Shown one piece after another: positions 1-4,688 of a stretch of DNA of 6,306 bases. The stretch comes from Eubacteriales Family XIII. Incertae Sedis bacterium. Lineage in GTDB: Bacteria > Bacillota > Clostridia > Peptostreptococcales > Anaerovoracaceae. The stretch covers positions 1-6,306 of the forward strand of contig JAITKU010000250.1 of assembly GCA_031278255.1 (NCBI GenBank). The letters are read 5' to 3'. Under the pieces are notes generated by a model. It was not told the DNA's origin and made no database searches. It saw nothing but the letters and a program-made list of their open reading frames with translations. Numbering within the stretch: the stretch's first letter is position 1; every line of letters begins with the position of its first letter. The position numbers were made by a program, and so were the translations under genes.

Positions 1-76
1 TGAATATCTCCCCGCGACCCCTCGCATACCGCAAAATGCGCGATGACGGGATATGTACACAAGGCTCGAAAGAGCC

Positions 77-83
77 GGAAAGA
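77..83 (+). promoter_or_regulatory. Ribosome binding site of the sigma-54 activator
   Basis: GGAAAGA lies 6 nt before the ATG at 90. The earlier in-frame ATG at 36 has no purine-rich Shine-Dalgarno sequence before it (its upstream stretch is pyrimidine-rich). This site therefore favours the start at 90, although the match to AGGAGG is only moderate. Confidence 0.5.
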
Positions 84-89
84 CCTGCG

Positions 90-1460
90 ATGCGCGACGA
101 TGCAAACCTGGTTCAAGACGATCTGTTTTTGATTCTCAACAGCGTGGACGACGCCGTTTTCATAGACGACGCCGAGGGGCACGCCCTCTGGCTGAACGCG
201 GCTTGCGAGGCGCTGTACAAGATCAAGCGCGATGATATCGTCGGCGCGCACATCTCCGCGCTGGAACGCGACGGCGTGTTTACGCCCTCCGTGGCCCGCA
301 TGGTCATAGAGCAGCGGACGCAGGTCAATATCGTACACCAAAACAAGGAGGGGAAGCGCATCCTCTCGACGGGCATACCCGTGTTCAACGAGCGCGGCGG
401 GCTTCGCTTCATCATCACCACCTCCCGCGACATCACCGAACTGATCAACCTCCAAAACGAGCTGGAATCCGTGCAGAACGCGCTGGAGGACCTGCGATCG
501 CAGGATGAACGCAAGAACGGGGACATCGTCGCGAAGAGCGAGGCCATGCGCGGCGTCGTGCAGCTCGCGAGGCGGCTGGCCGAACTCGATTCCACCGTGC
601 TGATCACGGGTGAATCCGGCGTGGGAAAGGGCCTCATCGCGAACCTGATCCACGAGAACAGCAAGCGCCGGAGCTTCCCGTTCATAAAGGTAAACTGCGG
701 CGCGATCCCGGCGAGCCTGATGGAGTCCGAACTGTTCGGCTACGAGCGCGGCGCTTTCACCGGCTCGCGCGCGGAGGGCAAAAAAGGGCTGTTCGAGGCG
801 GCCGAAAACGGCAGTATCTTCCTTGACGAGATATCCGAACTCCCGCTGAACCTGCAGGTGAAGCTGCTTCAGGTCATGCAGGAACGGGAGATCAAACGCG
901 TCGGCGGCGTTGCGAGCATACCCGTAAACGCCCGCGTGATTTCGGCTTCCAATCTCGATCTCTTTGCGCTGGTCCGCGAGGGCGGCTTCCGCGAGGACCT
1001 GTACTATCGCCTGAACGTCGTCCCCCTCCACGTACCGCCCCTGCGCGAGCGGCGCGAGGACATTATTCCGCTGATCAACCGCTTCCTGAGCCGAAACAAC
1101 AAAGCGATGAAGCTGCACAAGGAACTGGACAAGGACGCGACGGTCCTGCTCCTGAAATACGACTGGCCGGGCAATGTGCGGGAACTCCAGAACATCATGG
1201 AACGCATCATGATCACGACGCGCGGCGGTGTGATTCGGCCCGAGAATCTGCCCGAGTTCATCAAAAGCCGCGCCGAGACCGAAAGCGCCGCGGAGGGGGC
1301 GGCCTTGCCCGAGATACTCGATCGGACCGAAAAAGCGGTCCTCACCGCCGCCCTAAAAACCTGCGGCACGACGCGCGCGCTTGCGCGGCGTCTCGGCGTC
1401 AGCCAGCCCACCGTGGTCAGGAAACTGCGCAAACACGGTCTGCGCCCGCCGCAAAAATAA
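90..1460 (+). CDS. Sigma-54-dependent transcriptional activator (PAS, AAA+, TyrR-like HTH)
   Basis: This is a 456-residue enhancer-binding protein that would activate RNA polymerase-sigma54 by ATP hydrolysis. An N-terminal PAS sensor (about residues 10-117) is followed by a short coiled-coil linker rich in Leu, Glu and Gln (about 117-142). The AAA+ domain has Walker A GESGVGKG (174-181), the sigma-54 contact loop GAFTGS (221-226), Walker B IFLDEI (243-248), the FREDLYYRLN arginine-finger region (300-309) and PGNVREL sensor II (360-366). A C-terminal helix-turn-helix of the TyrR/Fis kind contains RRLGVSQPTVVRKLRKHGL (433-451). The order and length are complete for the family. The contact loop has Ser in place of the last Ala of GAFTGA, a substitution I believe is common in clostridial PAS regulators. 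The start at 90 is chosen for its ribosome binding site and for the short lead-in to the PAS domain; an in-frame ATG at 36 would add 18 residues. The gene directly precedes a perfect -24/-12 promoter and palindromic sites, so it most likely controls the downstream operon. The signal sensed by PAS cannot be read from sequence. Confidence 0.93.
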   Translation: MRDDANLVQDDLFLILNSVDDAVFIDDAEGHALWLNAACEALYKIKRDDIVGAHISALERDGVFTPSVARMVIEQRTQVNIVHQNKEGKRILSTGIPVFNERGGLRFIITTSRDITELINLQNELESVQNALEDLRSQDERKNGDIVAKSEAMRGVVQLARRLAELDSTVLITGESGVGKGLIANLIHENSKRRSFPFIKVNCGAIPASLMESELFGYERGAFTGSRAEGKKGLFEAAENGSIFLDEISELPLNLQVKLLQVMQEREIKRVGGVASIPVNARVISASNLDLFALVREGGFREDLYYRLNVVPLHVPPLRERREDIIPLINRFLSRNNKAMKLHKELDKDATVLLLKYDWPGNVRELQNIMERIMITTRGGVIRPENLPEFIKSRAETESAAEGAALPEILDRTEKAVLTAALKTCGTTRALARRLGVSQPTVVRKLRKHGLRPPQK

Positions 1461-1493
1461 CAGCTCGAAAGCGGCGGCGGGAGCGCGCGGAGC

Positions 1494-1509
1494 GATACAA
1501 CACTGTATC
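1494..1509. promoter_or_regulatory. Upstream activator palindrome 1
   Basis: GATACA-ACAC-TGTATC is a perfect 6-4-6 inverted repeat. With flanking GC on both sides it extends to a 20-bp dyad (1492-1511). It is centred about 168 bp before the predicted transcription start of the sigma-54 promoter, a normal distance for an enhancer site. The likely binder is the activator encoded immediately upstream; this is inference. Confidence 0.75.
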
Positions 1510-1512
1510 GCC

Positions 1513-1528
1513 GATACAATACTGTATC
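1513..1528. promoter_or_regulatory. Upstream activator palindrome 2
   Basis: GATACA-ATAC-TGTATC has half-sites identical to those of palindrome 1 and lies 19 bp from it centre to centre. Two dimers could therefore bind on almost the same DNA face. Its centre is about 149 bp upstream of the predicted start site. Confidence 0.75.
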
Positions 1529-1552
1529 ACGGCGAAAAACCCGGATGCCGCG

Positions 1553-1582
1553 CCGGCGCCCGTCTGCGCGAACCGGCGCCCG
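1553..1582. repeat. Direct repeat of CCGGCGCCCG, 20-bp period
   Basis: The 10-mer CCGGCGCCCG occurs exactly at 1553-1562 and at 1573-1582, which is two helical turns apart. Each copy contains the self-complementary GGCGCC, so the copies could also pair as a 6-bp GC stem. It sits between the distal pair of palindromes and the third palindrome. Its function is unknown; in GC-rich DNA a chance origin is possible. Confidence 0.45.
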
Positions 1583-1587
1583 CGACT

Positions 1588-1603
1588 GATTCATTATTGT
1601 ATC
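1588..1603. promoter_or_regulatory. Upstream activator palindrome 3 (imperfect)
   Basis: GATTCA-TTAT-TGTATC matches the GATACA-N4-TGTATC pattern with one mismatch (A to T) in the left half-site. It is centred about 74 bp before the predicted start, 75 bp from palindrome 2. It is probably a weaker, promoter-proximal site for the same activator. Confidence 0.6.
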
Positions 1604-1624
1604 GTACGCCCGCGCGCGTTGGGC

Positions 1625-1639
1625 AAAAAGGCGCTTTTT
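1625..1639. other. Small A/T hairpin upstream of the sigma-54 promoter
   Basis: AAAAAG-GCG-CTTTTT is a 6-bp inverted repeat with a 3-nt loop, located between the activator sites and the -24 element. It could act as a weak bidirectional terminator that limits read-through from the regulator gene, or as a flexible or bent A-tract. The stem is mostly A-T, so termination would be weak. Confidence 0.3.
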
Positions 1640-1643
1640 CGCT

Positions 1644-1659
1644 TGGCACGAAACTTGCT
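1644..1659 (+). promoter_or_regulatory. Sigma-54 (-24/-12) promoter of the catabolic operon
   Basis: TGGCACG-AAAC-TTGCT matches the sigma-54 consensus TGGCACG-N4-TTGCW at every defined position. The invariant GG is at 1645-1646 and the invariant GC at 1657-1658, exactly 12 bp apart. The predicted transcription start is near 1670, giving a 5' leader of about 122 nt. The upstream palindromes and the adjacent sigma-54 activator gene make this the promoter for the 1792-3213 gene and those after it. Confidence 0.93.
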
Positions 1660-1683
1660 GTAATTATCGGTTATAAAGTCCCA

Positions 1684-1719
1684 AAAAATCAAAGGCCGCA
1701 CAAGGCCGGCCTGATTTTT
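1684..1719 (+). terminator. Leader stem-loop, possible attenuator
   Basis: AAAAATCA (1684-1691) plus GGCCG (1694-1698) pair with CGGCC (1707-1711) plus TGATTTTT (1712-1719). The result is a 13-bp stem with an AA bulge and an 8-nt loop. A GC-rich upper stem followed by a T run has the shape of an intrinsic terminator. It starts only about 14 nt after the predicted sigma-54 transcription start and precedes the first operon gene. It could be an attenuator, a 5' mRNA stabiliser, or a terminator for transcripts coming from the regulator gene. No clear antiterminator partner was found by eye. Confidence 0.5.
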
Positions 1720-1776
1720 GAGATATGTGTTTGCGGCTTCGGGATTTGAGCAGTGATCAAATGCAAATTGTCTGCA

Positions 1777-1784
1777 GGAAGGAG
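1777..1784 (+). promoter_or_regulatory. Ribosome binding site that sets the start of the first aldehyde dehydrogenase
   Basis: GGAAGGAG lies 7 nt before the ATG at 1792. The in-frame GTG at 1753, which would add 13 residues, has no comparable site and lies in the leader, so the ATG at 1792 is preferred. Confidence 0.85.
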
Positions 1785-1791
1785 ATTAAAA

Positions 1792-3213
1792 ATGGCACTG
1801 AATTATGAGGAATATGTCGCCGATCTCGTTGAGAGAGGCCATGCGGCGCAGCGTATCGCGGAGGATTACGACCAACAGACGGTCGATCGCCTGACCGAGG
1901 CCGTGGCCTACGCGCTCACGATCCCCGAAACGGCGTTGAAATTCGGTGAAATGCTCGTTGAGGAGAGCGGCATGGGCATCGCGGCGGACAAGCAGGCCAA
2001 GATGTTCAGCAAGGTCAAGGGTTCCTACGCGCAGATGAAAGGCCGCCCGTCCGTCGGACTCATAGAGGTCGATGAGAAGCGCGGCATCGAAAAATACGCC
2101 AAGCCCATGGGCGTCGTCGGCGCCATCATCCCCGTGACAAACGGCGAAGCCACCCCCGTCGTCAAATCGCTGATGGCGCTCAAGACGCGGAACGCGATCA
2201 TCCTCGCGCCGCACCCCAAGGCCAAGAATACGAACAAGGCCGTCACCGAACGCATCCGAAGCGTCCTAAAGAAGTACGGCGCGCCCGAGGACCTCGTGCA
2301 GGCGATCGATCCCGAATACGTTTCCGTCGAATGCTCGCAGCAGATCATGCGGCAGGTGGATTTCATCCTCGCGACGGGCGGAACACCGATGGTCCGGCAG
2401 GCTTATTCCTCGGGCAATCCGACGATCGGCGTCGGCACGGGCAATGTCGTCTGTATCGTGGACGGCACCACGAACCAGGACGAGGTTGCCGATATGATCA
2501 TCCGTTCCAAGATCTTCGACCACGCGACCTCCTGCTCGACGGAGAACAATATCATCGTACTCGAAAGCGCCTACGACGATTTCACGCGGGCCATGGAGAA
2601 GCAGGGCGCCTACATCGCGAGGGAGAACGCGCCCGAAAAGGAGAAGATCGTAAAGACGCTGTGGCCCGAAACGCCTGCCAACCACAACCTGAACAGGCAT
2701 GTCGTGGCGCAATCGGCCGCGCGTATCGCCGAGATCGCGGGTATAGACGCCCCGAACGTCAAGGTCATCCTCGTGGAGGAAAACGCCGGATACGGCAACG
2801 AATTCCCGCTGACGGGCGAAAAGCTTTCCCCCGTGGCGGCGCTCCGCAGGGCAAAGGACTTCGACGACGCCGTACGGCAGACGCTGAACATCTTGGAATA
2901 TCAAGGCAAGGGGCACAGCATCGGCATCCACACCGCGCTGAAAGAGAGGGTTACGCTGCTCGGCGAGAAGATACCCGTCTGCAAGGTGTGCGTCAACCTG
3001 CCGCAAAGCCTGTCCAATTCCGGCTCGTGGACCTGCGGCTTTCCGATGTCCATGACGCTCGGCTGCGGCACCTGGGGGCACAACAGCATATCGTGGAACG
3101 CGACCTATCTCGATCTGCTGAACTTCACCTATGTGGCGCGGCCCATCCCGTCTTGGCAGCCCAAGGATGAGGAGCTGTTCAGCGACGCGGTGCGCGCGGC
3201 TTTCGCGGGATAG
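1792..3213 (+). CDS. CoA-acylating aldehyde dehydrogenase (SauS/EutE/AdhE-N type), first paralogue
   Basis: This 473-residue soluble enzyme belongs to the CoA-acylating branch of the aldehyde dehydrogenase superfamily, which makes acyl-CoA and NAD(P)H from aldehyde, CoA and NAD(P)+, usually reversibly. It shows the nucleotide-binding half with KPMGVVGAIIPVTN (104-117) and ALKTRNAIILAPHPKAK (129-145). It also has the GVGTGNVV motif (213-220), the catalytic Cys248 in FDHATSCSTEN, and the C-terminal MTLGCGTWGHNS signature (421-432). The length matches stand-alone EutE/PduP/SauS enzymes. It is the first gene after the sigma-54 promoter and lies 67 nt before the aminotransferase, so the aldehyde made by that enzyme is a natural substrate. 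Compared with the second dehydrogenase (4689-6077), the segment after the C-terminal signature has changed: W435, L440 and D441 stand where that protein has E430, R435 and H436. This suggests a different acyl group. Acetaldehyde, malonate semialdehyde, sulfoacetaldehyde and other small aldehydes all remain possible. Confidence 0.88.
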   Translation: MALNYEEYVADLVERGHAAQRIAEDYDQQTVDRLTEAVAYALTIPETALKFGEMLVEESGMGIAADKQAKMFSKVKGSYAQMKGRPSVGLIEVDEKRGIEKYAKPMGVVGAIIPVTNGEATPVVKSLMALKTRNAIILAPHPKAKNTNKAVTERIRSVLKKYGAPEDLVQAIDPEYVSVECSQQIMRQVDFILATGGTPMVRQAYSSGNPTIGVGTGNVVCIVDGTTNQDEVADMIIRSKIFDHATSCSTENNIIVLESAYDDFTRAMEKQGAYIARENAPEKEKIVKTLWPETPANHNLNRHVVAQSAARIAEIAGIDAPNVKVILVEENAGYGNEFPLTGEKLSPVAALRRAKDFDDAVRQTLNILEYQGKGHSIGIHTALKERVTLLGEKIPVCKVCVNLPQSLSNSGSWTCGFPMSMTLGCGTWGHNSISWNATYLDLLNFTYVARPIPSWQPKDEELFSDAVRAAFAG

Positions 3214-3241
3214 GCGGACCGGGGTCCATCAAAACCCACAC

Positions 3242-3268
3242 ATCAGGAGATTATGCGATAATCAGGAG
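3242..3268. repeat. Duplicated ATCAGGAG flanking an inverted repeat in the intergenic gap
   Basis: ATCAGGAG occurs at 3242-3249 and again at 3261-3268. Between and overlapping them, GATTAT-GCG-ATAATC (3249-3263) forms a 6-bp stem with a 3-nt loop. The upstream copy could serve a minimal AUG-CGA-UAA reading frame (3253-3261). The second copy contains the real Shine-Dalgarno sequence of the aminotransferase. It may come from a small duplication, or it may tune translation or mRNA processing between the two genes. Confidence 0.4.
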
Positions 3269-3269
3269 G
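3264..3269 (+). promoter_or_regulatory. Ribosome binding site of the aminotransferase
   Basis: A perfect AGGAGG lies 11 nt before the ATG at 3281. The reading frame is open upstream to 3131, but that part overlaps the end of the previous gene and lacks family homology, so 3281 is the start. Confidence 0.85.
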
Positions 3270-3280
3270 GAAACCACAAC

Positions 3281-4609
3281 ATGTCCAAAATCAGTGAAAT
3301 GAGCAAAAAATACAACCTGCATTCTTGGAGCGCGCAGGGCAAATTGAATCCCATGACGGTGACAAAGGCGGAGGGCATATACTTTTGGGACGACGCGGGC
3401 AAGAAATACTATGATATGTCCTCGCAGCTCGTAAACTCAAATCTCGGCCACGGCAACAGGGCCATCATCGAGGCGATCAAGGCGCAGGCGGAGAAGATGG
3501 CTTTCATGGGTCCGGGCTACGCGGTCGATGTCCGTTCCGAGGCCGCCCGGAAGCTCGTCGAATTCGCGGGTCCGCACTTCGAGGGCGGCAAGGTGTTCTT
3601 CACGAACGCCGGCGCGGAGGCCAACGAGAACGCGATCAAATTCGCAAAGGCGTTCACGGGCAGGTGGAAGATATTTTCGATGTATCGGTCCTATCACGGC
3701 GCGACCTTCGGCGCTTCCGCGCTGAACGGGGAGCCGCGGCGTTGGATCGCGGAACCCGGCGTGCCGGGCTTCATCCACTTCGACGGTCCCTACGCTTACA
3801 GGGCGCCCAAGGCCTGCGCCTTCCATTCGGAAGAAGATGTCGCGGCTTTCTATCTGGAACTCTTGGAGAATCAGATCCGCTACGAGAATCCGGAGGCCGT
3901 GGCGGCGATCTTCGTCGAAACGATCGTCGGCTCAAACGGCGTGCTGATCCCGCCGAAAGGCTACCTGAAAGGCGTGCGGGAACTCTGCGACAGGTACGGC
4001 ATCCTGCTCGTCTGCGACGAGGTTATGGCGGGCTTTTATCGCGCGGGCAGCAAATTCGCCTTTATGCAGTTCGATATAAAACCCGATATCATCACTTTCG
4101 CCAAGGGTTCCACCTGCGGTTACATCCCGCTCGGCGGCGTCATTGTCAAGAAAGAGATCGCCGCGTATTTCGACGATCACAAGATGTTCAACGGCTTGAC
4201 CTACAGCGCGCATCTGATGGGCTGCGCGGCGGCCGTCGCCACGATCGACGAATATGAGCGTCTCGGCATAGAGGAAAACGTAAGGAAGCAGGGCAAGCTG
4301 CTCGCGGACAGCCTCGACGCGATCGAGAAGAAGCACAAATCCGTCGGAGAGGTGCGGCACATCGGGCTTTTCGCGATGGTCGAGTTCGTGAAAGACAAGG
4401 CGAGCCGCGAACCGCTCGCGCCTTTCAACAGCGATCCCGCGGGCCATATCGCGAAGATCGGCGCCATGCTCAAGGCGGAGGGCTTCGTCACCTACGCCCA
4501 CGAGAACATGATCATCGTCGCGCCGCCGCTGACCATCACGGAGCAGGAACTCCGCGATGCTTTGGGGATACTGGACAGGGTTCTCGATTCCGTGGACGCG
4601 ATGATTTAG
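3281..4609 (+). CDS. Class III PLP aminotransferase, probable taurine / omega-amino acid aminotransferase
   Basis: This 442-residue fold-type I enzyme would move the amino group of a primary amine to a 2-oxo acid, giving an aldehyde. Visible elements include the N-terminal substrate-entry segment HSWSAQGKLNP (14-24) and NAGAEANENA (109-118) for PLP phosphate binding. YRSYHGAT (135-142) stacks on the cofactor ring. VETIVGSNGV is at 212-221, Asp246 in CDEV pairs with the pyridine nitrogen, and Lys275 in FAKGSTCGYIPLGG forms the Schiff base. Thr307 in NGLTYSAH comes from the partner subunit. The sequence resembles proteins annotated as taurine-2-oxoglutarate or taurine-pyruvate aminotransferase more than ornithine or GABA aminotransferases. 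In the C-terminal motif, IIVAPPL (411-417) has Ile412 where ornithine aminotransferase carries the carboxylate-binding Arg (IRFAPPL). The gene is sandwiched between two acylating aldehyde dehydrogenases, which supports a primary amine substrate. Beta-alanine, GABA-like or diamine substrates are alternatives; class membership is sure, substrate is not. Confidence 0.9.
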   Translation: MSKISEMSKKYNLHSWSAQGKLNPMTVTKAEGIYFWDDAGKKYYDMSSQLVNSNLGHGNRAIIEAIKAQAEKMAFMGPGYAVDVRSEAARKLVEFAGPHFEGGKVFFTNAGAEANENAIKFAKAFTGRWKIFSMYRSYHGATFGASALNGEPRRWIAEPGVPGFIHFDGPYAYRAPKACAFHSEEDVAAFYLELLENQIRYENPEAVAAIFVETIVGSNGVLIPPKGYLKGVRELCDRYGILLVCDEVMAGFYRAGSKFAFMQFDIKPDIITFAKGSTCGYIPLGGVIVKKEIAAYFDDHKMFNGLTYSAHLMGCAAAVATIDEYERLGIEENVRKQGKLLADSLDAIEKKHKSVGEVRHIGLFAMVEFVKDKASREPLAPFNSDPAGHIAKIGAMLKAEGFVTYAHENMIIVAPPLTITEQELRDALGILDRVLDSVDAMI

Positions 4610-4671
4610 ATCGAAAGTCGCCGGCCGCCGCCTCGTGGGGGCCGGCGATTCGATTTTGATTTTCATTTTTT
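4610..4671 (+). terminator. Strong intrinsic terminator inside the operon
   Basis: ATCGAA (4610-4615) and TCGCCGGCC (4618-4626) pair with GGCCGGCGA (4640-4648) and TTCGAT (4649-4654). The stem is 15 bp with a 2-nt AG bulge and a 13-nt loop. The T-rich tract TTTTGATTTTCATTTTTT follows to 4671. The hairpin begins immediately after the aminotransferase stop codon. The second aldehyde dehydrogenase starts only 18 nt after the T tract, on the same strand. Its expression must therefore depend on read-through or on a promoter within or near this region. I see no convincing -35/-10 or -24/-12 element there. Confidence 0.85.
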
Positions 4672-4679
4672 GGGGTTTG

Positions 4680-4685
4680 AGGGAG
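4680..4685 (+). promoter_or_regulatory. Ribosome binding site of the second aldehyde dehydrogenase
   Basis: AGGGAG lies only 3 nt before the ATG at 4689, a tight spacing. The frame is open back to an ATG at 4635, but that start would put the terminator loop and T tract inside the coding region and encode LIFIF-type residues foreign to the family. The start at 4689 is preferred. Confidence 0.65.
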
Positions 4686-4688
4686 AGC

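Noticed and set aside
36..92. Upstream ATG at 36 as the start of the sigma-54 activator
   Set aside because: No Shine-Dalgarno sequence precedes it, and the extra 18 residues are low in hydrophobic content and not needed for the PAS domain. The ATG at 90 has a moderate site. Not fully excluded.
1381..1749. 122-codon plus-strand frame covering the control region
   Set aside because: It runs through the palindromes, the sigma-54 promoter and the leader, and its sequence shows no domain. The regulatory reading explains this stretch better.
1761..1808. A 15-codon leader reading frame overlapping the start of the first dehydrogenase
   Set aside because: It has no ribosome binding site of its own and no run of regulatory codons, so a leader-peptide attenuation role is not supported.
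2266..3081. 271-codon minus-strand frame opposite the first aldehyde dehydrogenase
   Set aside because: No known motif, biased composition, and fully covered by a well-supported gene on the other strand.
3131..3280. N-terminal extension of the aminotransferase overlapping the preceding gene
   Set aside because: A perfect AGGAGG precedes the ATG at 3281 and homology-like sequence begins there. The extension is the out-of-frame tail of the previous gene plus the intergenic gap.
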